A stretch of DNA of 64,000 nt from Onchocerca volvulus (lineage: Eukaryota; Nematoda; Chromadorea; Rhabditida; Onchocercidae), in NCBI GenBank assembly GCA_000499405.2, contig HG738138.1, positions 13,703,208-13,767,207 on the forward strand, read 5' to 3'. The notes under the pieces are model-generated. The model ran no database searches. It saw only the letters and a program-made list of their open reading frames with translations, and was not told where the DNA came from. Within the stretch, counting starts at the first letter, position 1. Each line of letters starts with the position of its first letter. Shown here piece by piece: positions 15,401-27,857 of this stretch. A program made the position numbers and the translations under genes.

Positions 15401-15821
15401 ATTTTTCTAATTACTTCCAATTTTTTCTCCAGGATTCACCACCAATTTATAATATAAGTTCGATTGATGTTCCAATTTATTTGTATTGGGGTAAGAATGA
15501 TTGGTTAGCAGATGTTGCAGATATTGAGGTTCGCTACTCAAATATTATTAATTTAAACAAATGAAAGTGTTAATTAAATGCTATTAAATTATTTTGAAGA
15601 ATAAAATATCTTTAAAAAAAGGGCAAAAACTGTTATTGTAATTGCTCGTTTCTTTTCAGAATTCGTTGCTATCAGTTTTGCCGAATAGTTCAATCAAAGG
15701 AAGAAATCAATTAAAAGACTTCAATCATTTGGATTTCATTTGGGGTTTAAGGGTTCCTGCCGAAATTTATCATCCAGTCATATCGATTATTAATAAAGAA
15801 AATGACAGAAGAATTGTTTAG
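12499..15821 (+). CDS. Secreted acid lipase (gastric/lysosomal lipase family), copy 1
   Basis: Alpha/beta-hydrolase expected to cleave triacylglycerols or cholesteryl esters. Exons: 12499-12606, 13000-13093, 13496-13597, about 13888-14002, 14139-14289, 14606-about 14701, 14870-15015, 15114-15254, 15433-15528 and 15660-15821 (TAG). Exon 1 encodes a hydrophobic signal peptide ending near THCYLD. Family blocks appear in order: [47 protein letters not shown], nucleophile motif YYVGFSQGT, GTSVMNIIHWIQMV, acidic residue in GKNDWLAD, and the His motif FNHLDFIW, so the Ser-Asp-His triad is intact. Two junctions lack canonical sites: the acceptor expected at 13886-13887 reads AT, and the donor expected at 14702-14703 reads AT. 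The gene may be decaying, spliced unusually, or contain assembly errors. It is the tandem partner of the lipase at 18500. Confidence 0.85.
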
Positions 15822-16414
15822 TAATTTTAAGACTATCTTATCTGCATTATAGATTACAGCGTACCAATTAGTAAAATTCATTCGTAGAGAATAATTGCAG
15901 GAATAATTTTCCAAAATTTGTTTTTTTGACTTGAATCATTCTCTCTAATTCTTTAATTCATCCATTCACATTACATGTAAAATTATTTATAATTTGAGCA
16001 TGTGTGAATAAATAAAATTATTTTTTCCATAACTCCAAAATTAATTTTTTTCCAGTTTTTGATATTTAATTTAAATTAATATACTTATTCCATCACACTG
16101 ATTGTTGTCACTGACAGATAAATTTGCTGCATCATTGAAAAAAATAAAAGAAATGGAACATCAAATGTCATGTCCGAGTTATAACAAGGATATTATAAAA
16201 GAATGTTTAGTATTCCGAAATTTTTTTCAAACTTCTTGTTGTTGACAAACTTTAAACCGAAAGCGAAAATTCGCATAAACAAAATAAATTTTAGAATAAT
16301 CCAACGAAAAGTAGAACAGTATAAGAGGTAGATAAGATACATGTATTTGTTTTAACGCCTATATAAAACTCTCTAAGAAACTACTCCTCGTATTGACTTC
16401 TACTAAACGCACTA
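15822..16414. other. 3' flank of lipase 1
   Basis: No exon was found. AATAAATAAA-type hexamers near 16006-16018 are reasonable polyadenylation signals for the upstream lipase. The right edge runs into the bacterial-like insertion. Confidence 0.4.
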
Positions 16415-16762
16415 CTACTTCTGTATCAATATCTGATTGAAAAACCATCCTTGTTTGATTAGCTGTTCGCGTATTGAAGAAACCTTAATTAAATTACCGT
16501 TAGCAAAATCCCCAAATCTATTGCTTTTGCCAAGCAGAGGTTGTGCCCTCACATACTGGTCCAACACATTAGAACTCGTCATACCATAATGAAGAAAACG
16601 AGCGTCAAATTCTACTTTTACAGCAACACACGTTAAAAACGGTATAACATCGTGTTTTACAGTGGATTCAATCTCATTAATACGTCCAATATCAAATTTG
16701 ATAGCACCAAAAAGTTTTTTAACAACATCATTTGGAATCACTCCTAACTCTGCTTGGGCCTC
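16415..16762 (-). pseudogene. purB: Wolbachia-type adenylosuccinate lyase (purB) fragment
   Basis: Intronless reading frame on the minus strand. From about 16762 down to 16559 it reads like the N-terminal region of bacterial PurB: EAQAELGVIPNDVV, then STVKHDVIPFLTCVA, then FLHYGMTSSNVLD, which corresponds to the KHDV and MTSSDVLD signatures. It lacks the start of PurB and everything after MTSSNVLD. The following frame (16558-16415) is open but does not resemble PurB to me and may mark another rearrangement. A complete enzyme would act in purine synthesis (SAICAR and adenylosuccinate cleavage), but this fragment cannot. Its bacterial type and lack of introns between two host lipase genes point to a nuclear Wolbachia transfer. 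Assignment to Wolbachia rather than another alphaproteobacterium is inference. Confidence 0.75.
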
Positions 16763-16876
16763 ACTTTTTGATCTTCGTAGTACTTCTCAACCAATTTATT
16801 GAGCAACCTTACACCAAAACCTACTGCCCCTCTTGGAGAAATGTCAGTGCCTTTTTCATGCCAAGCAGTTCCTGAT
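16763..16876 (-). pseudogene. pepA: Wolbachia-type leucyl aminopeptidase (pepA) C-terminal fragment
   Basis: On the minus strand, about 38 residues match the C-terminal end of bacterial cytosol aminopeptidase PepA: SGTAWHEKGTDISPRGAVG followed by FGVRLLNKLVEKYYE. In PepA this block is the 'AGTAW...SPKGATGFGVRLL' region near the C-terminus. The match breaks off at about 16876 on one side and runs directly into the purB fragment on the other (junction about 16763-16772), with a frame change. No start, metal-binding site or introns are present. It is a non-functional remnant and, with the neighbouring purB piece, part of one chimeric bacterial insertion. Confidence 0.7.
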
Positions 16877-17241
16877 AGCTTGTAAGTGTTGCAGAACTAC
16901 ATTAATGCTAGTTATAAAGGCCAATGCTATAACTTAATAAGTCACCAACTATTGATGATATAGTAGATGTCAATATACAGATTACAAAAAACGTAAAAAC
17001 AGGTGCTATGTCGCAAAATGATTTGAAAATATAAAGAGAGAGATTAAAAAATCGTTCCTTGGCAATAAAAAAACACATATGCTACTTGAGTGAAAAAGAG
17101 TATTTTAATCAGTTTGAAAATACAGCAGCAACAACATAGCTAAACTAGCAAGAGAAACTACAACACTCATGTCAGAAATAAAGGTTTAATATAATGAAAA
17201 GATAATCAACAGCATGTTCGCAAGAAAAAATACAATAATAT

Positions 17242-17514
17242 TCTACGAAATATAAATTTGTGATTGTATTACAAAAAGTTGCTGCACTAAGTAATTTAAA
17301 GCAAAGTACGTTCAACCAGTGCATCAATGATAGGGATCAAGAATGTAAAAGTTTTCTCGATATCACAGATAAAATCAATGCTCTAATTAAATTAGAGTTA
17401 GAAAGCAGAATTGAAGGGCTAGCCCGTGATAAAACAAATGACTATAAAGAATCATCAGATTATATATCCATAGTGCGCAAAGAAGGTAAACAAGTAAGAA
17501 AAACTATCGTTTAA
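17242..17514 (+). other. Unassigned intronless open frame beside the bacterial insertion
   Basis: An open frame of about 90 residues, without introns, ending in TAA at 17512-17514. Its first third (LQKVAALSNLKQSTFNQCIND) loosely resembles the C-terminal helical part of DsbA-like thioredoxin-fold proteins. The rest is charged and unrecognised. There is no upstream start context, and a stop lies just before the frame. Because it is close to the purB/pepA remnant it may be another piece of the same transferred DNA, but this is weakly supported and it may be chance. Confidence 0.25.
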
Positions 17515-18499
17515 ACTTATGCGCTTTATATGATTGGGAAAAACAAAATTAGGCGATACAAATCACTGATAATCCAATAAGGTAATCATTGATAATCTAA
17601 TAAATTAACAATTAGAATAAACTGACAAGAACACGGAATGATACTTTCATAATATAATCATTACTCGTTTCAGCAATAAGTAAATGATTATTTAACGTAA
17701 ATATGATGAAATTTTAATAACAAATGTATTTTGCCATAACAATAATAAGAATTTTTAACGAAACTTAGATCTATACAGAGTGAAAATCGAAGATCTATCT
17801 TACATTGTCTATACTTAAAACTACGAAAGGCCAATGGTTAGAATATATGCACAAGTCAATATTATTGATGTAAACATATTCAACGATTAAAGTTCGTAGC
17901 TAATTGCATCATTACGCTAATTAATGTATAAAACACATATGTTGTATTGATTGAATACAATTTAAGATGCTTCCCTCCACATACATGTGCATAAAAATAC
18001 ACGAACATAAACATACGCACACGCAGCACATACAAATGCACGCATGGATACAGACACACGTTACCTGTAAGAGATAGCTATACAGACAAATGCATCGGAG
18101 TGCGTAAGTTTTTGTCGAGAAAAATGAATTTTGTTCAGTTTAATAGCCTAATATGCTTCATTTCTGCTTCTCTCTTCGGTACCTTCAGAGTCCTTTTGCC
18201 GTTCCTGCTTGATCACAAATTTTTATTCTCGATGATTTCTTAGTTTGCATTAAGCTATTAAAGATCAATCAAGATTAATAAAGAATAAGATTAGCGAATA
18301 AGTGAAACGAAAATAAATAATGAACAAAATATAGCTGAACAAATGAGAAACGCTAATTAGCGGTAATTAACCAAAAGTTAAGTCTAGTAAAAAATTATTA
18401 TAATGCTATAAATCATTATTGAACAGCTGTTTGCAACGATGCATGATGTAGCAGTGGAGCGACTCTAGTAGCGCTGATGATTGTTGCTATCAAAAATCG
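17515..18499. other. Non-coding stretch with CA/AC-rich simple sequence
   Basis: No exon was found. At about 17965-18070 the sequence is rich in ACAC, ATAC and GCAC words (cryptic simple sequence), unlike the surrounding AT-rich DNA. The right end should hold the promoter and 5' UTR of the second lipase. Confidence 0.5.
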
Positions 18500-21400
18500 A
18501 TGATTACTATTGTCTTCAAACTCCTTATTTACGTCGGACTGTATCAAATAACAAATGCATTTTCAATTAAATCACTTCCAGAAGCTACGATGACAACTGT
18601 AAGTTTGAAAACGAAAAAAAAACTTATAGTTAAAATTAATTTAAAAATTTCAAAACCTATTTTTTAATGGAAAACAAAAAGCATTTATTAAGTTTATATA
18701 GATCTTATTGATTATACAGCTGAATTTATTTTTTGAACAAAATATAAAGTGGATGATATTTTAGATTTCGTTTTTTTAAGCTCTCACTAGTTTGTCGAAT
18801 TTTTCTTTTAAAATTCGTTAAAAAGAAAATAAATTCATTCATTTCATGTTGTTGAATTCTATGTCATTGAACTTTTTTTCCCCGTAACAGTAATTTGGAT
18901 AATAACAAATATTGTGCAAATTTATATCAAGAATTGTCTTTTATTTATTTTCAGCTTGAAATTGTCGCTTATTATGAATATCCTTCTGAAATACATACTG
19001 TGACAACAGACGATGGTTATATACTCGAGTTACATCGCATTCCAGGCGGCAAAGCAGGTAATTCGAGATTGCTTGAAATAGTAAGAATTATGATGAGTAC
19101 TGCATTCAATAATGCTGAGCGATAATGTCATATCGATTATTCAGAATATTTAGGAAGAAAAACACCATTCTTTGGTATGGAATATAAGATTTATTACCAT
19201 ACAGTATGATATAGTACCGTTGTTATATTCATCCATACTATATAAATTATACTACGCCCGACACTATAGATGAGCATGATAAATCTCTTATAAAACTTGT
19301 TTCTCATCGAAGATGAGTGATCATTCATTTCAGAGAATCGTACTGGAAATGCATCGAAATTTGTAGTATTTCTACAACATGGTTTTGTCTCTTCAAGTGC
19401 CGTCTGGGTGACTAATTTACCGAATCAATCTGCTGGTTAATAATCGATAATTGAAAATTAATTTGAAAATTCAACGCTGAATTTGTTAAATAAATCTCTC
19501 CTTTCTTTCATTTCTTCCCTTTTAAACTTCTAAAAAAAAAGTACCTTTGATTGCAATTTCATTCAACTCGAAGACATCAAATTCAAATTTATTCATTTAA
19601 TTGCAGTTTTCCATGTTTAGCATTTATATTTGCTGATGCGGGATTTGACGTATGGATGGGTAATGTTCGTGGTAATACTTATTCGACTAAACACGTCAAC
19701 TATACACAAAATGATTTAAAATATTGGGATTTTACGTCAGTTTTCTCTTATTTTCTGTTAATTTAAATTTTTCATTTATAGCAATTTTTCATTTGGTTTT
19801 GTTAGTATAGTATAAATGAAGCAGAAAAAAAGCTTTAGACTTTTCTAACAATAATGAAAAGCAATATAATTTAGATTTGATGAATTTGCAAAATATGATT
19901 TGGATTCGATGATTAATTGTGTACTTAATCAAACTCGTCAGCATTCTTTATATTATATAGGATATTCAGAAGGTACTCTAACAATGTTTGCGAAACTTTC
20001 AATCGACCAAATTTTTGCTCAGAAAGTAAGAATTTTACAGAAGCAAAATAAATTTTCTTAAAAATTTAACATCCACTTTAATTCGGCTTTTAATATTTAA
20101 TAAAAAAAAAATCCAAAATTTAAAAGAATTGAATTTTGAAAATGATAAACTTGTCAATTTATCAGAATAAGTTTTCAGATTAGAAAATTTTTTGCTCTGG
20201 GACCAATTAGCACAATGGCTTACATCAAAGGTTTGATCAAGACTGCTGCAACAAAATTTTTTCGGCCACTTAAAGTAGTTTCACTTTAACATTTGGCATA
20301 TTTCATTTCATCATTACTGATTTCAAGATGTTGAAGAGTTAAATTACAAATTTAGTCAAACAGTTTAAATTTGTTATAAACTTCGAGATTCAAATCTCCG
20401 ATTTATCGTAACACCACTTGTATCAGCTAATCAGTCATTATATTTTTTCCAACTTTCTCGTAGTTTAGTTTGCAATCTGTTATTCCATACAGTTCTTCAA
20501 ATTTCTTTTTCAGACTTTAAATCTGAAACTTTTAACATATTCTCTGCATCTTCATAATCATTCCCGCAGAATTCAGAAAACAACTGGATTAATTCGAAAT
20601 TACAATAATTATCAATTATATTCCAATATTCAAGAAATGAAATCGCTTAAAAAATTACTTTTGCAGATGTTGATTAAAATTTCTGGTAATTTTATGGCCA
20701 GTAAATCACTTTTTCAAAAGATCAGTAAATCAACTTGTTCATTGAAAAGTATTGTTGAGCATTGCGAAAATTTAATGTTTCAAATGATCGGGCCTCCTAA
20801 TGTCCGAATGAATGTGGTAATTTATTCATATGCTTTTCAAATCATTATTTTTTTCAAAATATTTAATTAATACTAACATTTGATGGGTGCATAATTAAGT
20901 AAATCTATTTTAATACTAATTTTTCATTTCGCTCTTTCTTTTTTGGCATCATATTTGTTGTTTACATTATTTTTTTTTTTTTTGTTTACAGTATTTTTTA
21001 ATTTTAGGATTCTTTATTTAAACCATGTTTTTTTTTTAACGATATAATTCCAGAGCCGAATTCCGGTATATATGAGTCATATACCAGCTGGTACTTCTAC
21101 GGCAAATGTTCTCCATTGGGCGCAAATGGTAAACAGTCGTAAGATTCAAATGTATGATTATGGTTCAGAAGAAGAAAATATGATGCATTACAATATGGTT
21201 TGTTTATGAATTTATTGCAAAAAAAAATTATTTGTTTATATATTTTCTAAAAATCTTTTTACATTTCAGTTACTTGCACTATTAAATTTGGTGCCAATTT
21301 TTGAGAACATTTTCTTCTCTATTACAGATTTAATTATTTACTATTAATATACAAATGGAATTCTATCCTCTTTTGTTCTAATTTTTATCTATCAAGATGT

Positions 21401-21879
21401 GTCAAAATGACAAAATGATTCAAAATCTTAAAAAAAGAAAAAAAAAGTGATACTTTTGATGTTTTATAGAGTACGCCACCTCTTTATAACTTATCACTGA
21501 TCAATGTACCGGTTTATTTGTACTGTAGTGAGAACGATTGGATAGCTGATAAACGCGACATTCAGGCAATCAGTTTTGATCTTTTGCTACTTATCAAAAA
21601 TTCACGCATTGCATTATATCCTTCAATTGATATTTCTTTCACAATGTTTAATGTTTATGTTTATATATTTTCAGCTAAAATAGCATTGCATAAATTTTCA
21701 AGTTCTGATACGTTACTTTTCAGGACGGTTTATTAGCGAAAATACCGAGAAAATATTTGATACAAAACAATGAATTGCAAAACTTCAATCATTTCGATTT
21801 TGTTTGGAGTATTCATGCAGCCGATCAAATATATAAGCCTATCATTGAGGTTATAAGAAATGACAAAATCAAAATATAG
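18500..21879 (+). CDS. Secreted acid lipase (gastric/lysosomal lipase family), copy 2
   Basis: Exons: 18500-18599, 18955-19057, 19334-19435, 19621-19735, 19875-20025, 20179-20274, 20667-20816, 21054-21197, 21470-21565 and 21724-21879 (TAG). The ATG at 18500 starts a hydrophobic signal peptide ending near TNAFS; an earlier ATG near 18476 runs into a stop. Conserved blocks: [53 protein letters not shown], nucleophile motif [26 protein letters not shown], acid region CSENDWIAD and catalytic His in FNHFDFVW. Intron positions and phases match copy 1, so the two arose by tandem duplication. The donor after 21565 reads GC (CAG/GCAATC), a rare but accepted class; other junctions are canonical. This is the more convincingly functional copy. 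Confidence 0.9.
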
Positions 21880-23377
21880 CCATTCATATGTACTTTCCTC
21901 GAATGGAAATCTGTCAGTGATTAAATTAAAAAAAAAAAAAGAAAAGATTAAATTTCAAATAATTTTAAGGATGAAAGAAAATGTAATCAAAGGAATATAG
22001 AGATGAATGTCTACAAAAAGCAAGAGAAGTTTTTTGTTGTGAAAAATAAAAGCCTCACAGAATCAAATAATTGAAAGAAAGGATTAAATATTTTTTATTT
22101 AATAATATCACATCTTACATGGTATCAGTAATTATATCACAGCAATATCTCAATAATTTTTGATTGATTGGTCATCCTGTGATAGATGCCATTTAAGCGT
22201 TAATCTGCATATGATATCACTGATAAGACTCTATTATGGATGCTTTTGATTTAAGAATCATTTGGACTTGACTTCTCTTTTTTGTTTGTTTTTCTCCTAC
22301 TTTCTGCTGGATTGGACTTAAATGTAATCTCAATATTATATTTCTGCAAAACTAATCAATTGATAATCAACTGCAGTGATCACTGGCTGCTAATATGGTC
22401 AAAAGCATTTAATAAACAGTGTACCATGAGATTTAAAGTTGTTACTGACAAATCCAGCAATGTACCAATTCTTTATTTTTAGGAATTGACCAAAAATGGC
22501 AATCATATATTTTCTTCAAAATTGCTATTGATAATATTTTAAATTTCAAAATCTTACAAACTATGTCCAATGAAAGCTTTCATCAGCAATAAATATTAGC
22601 TAAAATATCATTAAACATCCAATGTCAGTACGATGATGAATAATTGTAAAAGCATTATAACATATAATGCATCTTTTCTGGAATTCCAATTTTTTTTGGA
22701 TTCAATCTTTTTCTGGTTTAAATAATAGTTGTAAAATAAATCTTCGACTTCGACATAACCATATATATCAAATATTATTGAACTACATCAATTTGTTCCT
22801 TTTTTTTTTTCTCTTTTTCTTTAGAATCAAATTAGGCATTGCCCAAAATGTAGTAATTAACTTTTTTTTTAATCATAAGTTTTAGCATAATCTCAAAACA
22901 TAAGTACTATTGCATCAGGATATCGTGGTATTATTATAAATAACACCCTTAAAAAAGTAAGAAGTTTTTTAAAATATCAAATTTTCTCGAATGCAGAAAA
23001 AATGGAAGTATTTTTTTAAGTTGAAGGGTTTAACGACGATGAGCCAAAATCCGTAACCCATGGCAACCTTTCAGGCAATATTCATAGCACGCAAATACAC
23101 ATTATAATTTCCAATTACTCTATTCACGATATCTCGTAATGATTTTTTGACAATATTATCTCATTAATGCTTCTAAAATTTCTGTGAACTCTCATATGAT
23201 CGATTAACTTTATTCAAAAACTGCGAAAACTTATAATTTATTTTATTATGCAGGTTAAAAACACTAAAGATAATTTTCCGAAGAAGCCTATTTCATCCGG
23301 AGTATCCATAGCACTGCTTATTTGTAAATATTCGATAAAAACAGAAATTTAAGAGTAATAATTAAGAAGATATCAAA
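21880..23377. other. Intergenic interval between lipase 2 and IFT52
   Basis: No exon could be supported. The sequence is AT-rich with short A and T runs. It contains the 3' flank of the lipase and the upstream region of IFT52. Confidence 0.5.
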
Positions 23378-26300
23378 ATGCTAACATCAACCTTTGATCC
23401 AAATCTTCGATTCAGTATTTCAGCAAATAAAAGAACACATGAAATCAATGAGGTTCGTGAAATTTTACTGCATGAAATTTAAGTTTGATTATCAATAATT
23501 AATATTACTGGTAATTTTTCATTTTATAATTAGGTTTCACTTGCTTGAAATGTGAATTATGATTTATTTGAATAAATATATAAAAAATATTTCAAGATAA
23601 TATTTCAGGAACAACATTTCATTGCCAAAACACGGATAATATTTGATCAGTCTAAAAAGGAACCATTTCATTTTCAATCCGGTTTTCGACAAATTCATAA
23701 AAGATTGCACAATGAATGGCGTTTAGAAGTGTTAGCATTATTTATAATGAAGTGCGATGATAATGATTATTTGTAATATTTAAATCAATTAAGATAAAGA
23801 TAAGTATGGCAAGATCGCTACAATCAATATAGTTCTTGTTAATTTAAAATAAAATTTGTTCAGAAATTTTTAGTAATACGGATGAAATTAATGCAAATAC
23901 CTTTATTGAATGTTGCTTGTTTGTGATACCGTATCCGAAAGTGAAATTTTCACAAGATGAAGTAATCCTTTTCAATTTTAAAAACTTTTTTTTCAACTTT
24001 TCTTATATTTATATGACATTTATTGCATGATACATATAAAAGAAGTGACAGCTAGAGACATATGTATAAAATGATCATATTTTATAAATAATAAATATTA
24101 TATTTAAAAAGATTAATTTTTAAAATTTAACTAGTAATTTCAACAATTTACGTTACTGATTTATATGTGAACACAATATAATATGATGATAATTGTAGTA
24201 TTTATACTTCATTTTCAATTGAATATTGTGCAACTTATCTGCTTTATAATAATTAAATAAGAAGATTTTTTTGATAATTAGCAAAAATTTCACTTTAGAT
24301 TGATCATCTAAAACATTTTATCGATGATGGTAATAATTTACTAATAATGATGAGCGAGGGAGGTGAACAAGCTGCTGATACCAATATCAATTGTTTACTC
24401 GAACAATACGATATTGTTTGCAATAATGGTAACATTTAATATAAGTAATAATTTTAACTGTTAAAGAAAGAGATAATATCTTCAAGTCTTTATCATTTAA
24501 TTATTATTCCCATCTTAATCTTAATTTAATTTTAGTAAAATCAAATAACAATTTTTTAAGTTAACATTAGAATCTTAAATTATTTTCCTTGTTGATTTAA
24601 ATTAAAATACTAATTTTTAGAAAAATTTCAGATGAATGGTTTTTATTTTGTTAAACAAAATTCAAATTGTAATTCTTTGTATAAAATCTAAAAAACAATT
24701 ATTTGAACTAAAATATTTGGAAATTTCATTTTAGATTCCGTAATTCGGACAACATTCCACAAATATTTGGATCCAAAGGAAGCATTAGTTGCCAATGGTG
24801 TGCTGAATCGTGCCCTTACGTCAACAGCTGGCAAGTTGACCCATTCAAATGATGAAGAAATCAATGCTCTGTAATATTTTAGAAATAAAACTCCAATTTA
24901 TAAAATAAAAATAAAAATGCGAACGTTGTTTGTTCATTTCCACACAACTTTTCCAAGTTTTTTACCGACTGACTTGAAAATATGATACAACGTTGCATGC
25001 GAACAGGCGCATATTTAAAAATTTTTGGAGATTTAAGATTTTGAACAAATGAACATTTACATTTTTAATTATATAGATTAGCTGAACCTGATCACGATTC
25101 TTGTGGCCGGGTCCAACTAGTTTCTTGTATAAAATGCAAATTCCTTATAATCATTATTAAATGAGGAAATTTTAAAGAAATATTAACTCGTTTTTTTTGA
25201 ATATCCACTGCAAATGATTAATACTTGGATGATTGCGTCATCATCTCACCAAACATGTTGATAGTTCTAGTCTGACAAACGATTCTAGTTTTTTTAGTTT
25301 CTCTTTTATTTTTGAATTTAATTCTACTATTAATTTTATTTTTCTTCAATAATTCCATTTGCCATTCTTACTTTTTTCATAACATTTCAGTGGCTTACAA
25401 TTTGTTTATCCATATGGTGCCACATTAAATGTTGGTCGAAAATCAACGGCAGTACTGTCTACGGGAAGTGTTTGTTACCCAAACAATCGACCTATTTGTG
25501 CATTTCATCAAACGGTAAAAAACGAATTATAAGTTTAATATAAGCATTTTAATTTTGAATTTTTATATTCATTTTGAAATAAAATTTTCAAAAAGTTGTA
25601 AGTATAGGGAAAGAAATAATTACCATTTTAGGAAAAAGGTGGCAAATTAATAGTTATTGGCTCAGTTCATATTTTTATCGATCAATACTTCGAAAAAGAA
25701 GAAAACAATAAAATATGGGTAAGTAATAGATCATTAAAAAAATTAGCGAAAATCCATCTCTTTCATAATTATTTCGAAATATAAGCAACAGCATATTGAT
25801 CAAATTTTTAAATTAAATTTCAAACAGGTACTTTTTATTGTTGAATCTAAAAATGCTATACTTACAAAAGTAATTACAAAAAAGAAAAACTTCTTATTAT
25901 CCATATTCTATATATGGATATGATTTCATAATTAAATTAAACAGGCTAACTTTTAAGGATGTCATCATGAAGTATATAACGGAAGGTTTTGTTTTGAATG
26001 TTTTCGATAGCAGGGAACCGGATTTGATGGATATGCATCCTATACCAGATCATATTTACTTATCGGAAAAGATCAAGGTTTGTCTACAGGAAGGTGAATA
26101 CGAAATGAATCAAAGCAGCGATTTTCTCAACTATTTTGACATTAGCCTCTATGCTATGGACCTTTCTATTTGGCCTAAGGCTATCAGGTAACATTAATTG
26201 CAACCTAATTAAAATCCCATAAATAGGAAAAAAAAACAATCTAATCATTGAACAGATTAAACAGAACGTTTTAGAGATTCCTTGATTAACTATCATTTTA

Positions 26301-27857
26301 AAAAATGTAGTTAACAACAAGTATAAAATATATTGTAGTCTGCTTCTTAGGCGAATAGATTCTAAAAGATCAAACTTTAAATCTAAATTATCAAATATCT
26401 CCTAAAAATTGCGAAGATATTAAAGAAACTAAGTTAGCATCTTAACAAGCTAATAGTTAGTTGGGATTGTAGCCGACATCAATTAATTAAAAACAATATT
26501 ATCTGAAATAATAATTTTTTTTTTTTTATAATTGCTTCTATTTCAGGGTATTTGAACAGCTTGGTTTGAAGCATGAACCGCTATCACTTATTGTACCGCA
26601 ATTTGAAGTACCACAACCTCCACTTGCACCTGCTGTATGCTTATCTGGTTATCAATTACCCATTAGAATGACTTTACGAGTCACATGTGGATAATATTAA
26701 ATTACAGGTATTTCCACCGAACTTCCGAGAACTTCCGCCACCTCGGTTGGAATTGTTTGATTTGGATGATATGTTCTCATCAACAGATGTACGACTTGCC
26801 CAGCTTACAAATAAATGTAAAGATTAAAAATTTTTACAATATCTAATCATGATGCCACCATTTTTAACAGTACCAAAAAATGATCATTAGATCTTATCAG
26901 CCATTTATACTAATACATTTCTTAATTATAATGTAATTAAATTGCATATAGACTGGATAATAGTATCAACTTCTCAAAAAAAGAATGAAATATTCCTATC
27001 GCTCAAGAAATTTGCAGCTAATTAATTAAATAGTAATTGTAGTAGGTAGATGAAAAAAATTTGCGCCTTAAATATCCTAATTAGTACATTCTTTTTAGGA
27101 TCATTTTACATTTCAATACTTGACAATGCATTCTAATTAATGAGGATGTATTGTTAAGAAAATCAATTATTATTATCGATATCTTGGATAATGGTCAATT
27201 AATTTATTATAGTTCAACGAATAAGAACAATTTTGATATATTACGCCAAATGATTACAAAATTTTCGTGATTATACACATTATAAAGCTTTTCGCTAAAA
27301 TTAGGCAAACAAATAAAGTACTTAGTTGCAGAATTATATGCTGAAGAAATGAAAAGTATGGTAAAAAGTTGAACTTGTCATTTCTGTTGTCATCAAAATA
27401 GCTGTATAATAAATGTTCGGTTTTTTAAAGTCAGAATAACGTAAAGAAATTCTAGCTTAACGAAAATTAAGGTGGAGAAAGTGATTTGGAATACTTCTTG
27501 AAGGAGGCCGGTGAAATTTATGATATCACCAAATGCTTACCAGAAAATGATAGAGGACCGAAGAAAATACTCGAATTTGTTCTTCATCAATTGGCCGAAT
27601 TTAAAAAGCTTAATCAGGTTATCTTGCATCAATTTTTTCAAGCAACATCCTTTCTCTTGTTCTTCATATGTAAGTCTGTAAAACGGCGTTATTTCTCGAG
27701 GACATCACAATCCTTAAGATTTGCAATTTCGTTTCAGGAGAAAGATTACATTGATGTCGAGAATTTGAAAAGGAACACCGATGACTTAGATGAGCTTATT
27801 GAAAGAAATGATGAACAATACTTCTCGGATATTGACGAATATGATGATATTAATTAA
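23378..27857 (+). CDS. osm-6: Intraflagellar transport protein 52 (OSM-6)
   Basis: Core subunit of IFT-B, needed to build cilia; in nematodes these are the sensory-neuron cilia. Twelve exons with consistent phases: 23378-23452, 23609-23772, 23874-23961, 24299-24428, 24735-24870, 25391-25514, 25632-25718, 25958-26187, 26547-26634, 26708-26816, 27472-27617 and 27738-27857. Together they encode about 498 residues, against about 437 in human IFT52. Matches run the whole length: SEGGEQAADTNINCLLEQY (human LGEGGESRFDTNINFLLEEY), KYLDPKEALVANGVLNR, FVYPYGATL, VFPPNFRELPPPRLELFDLD, and LAEFKKLNQ near the end. The GIFT domain is complete. About 30 extra residues precede the conserved start and a longer acidic tail follows FKKLNQ. 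The start is the first in-frame ATG of exon 1. Confidence 0.95.
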
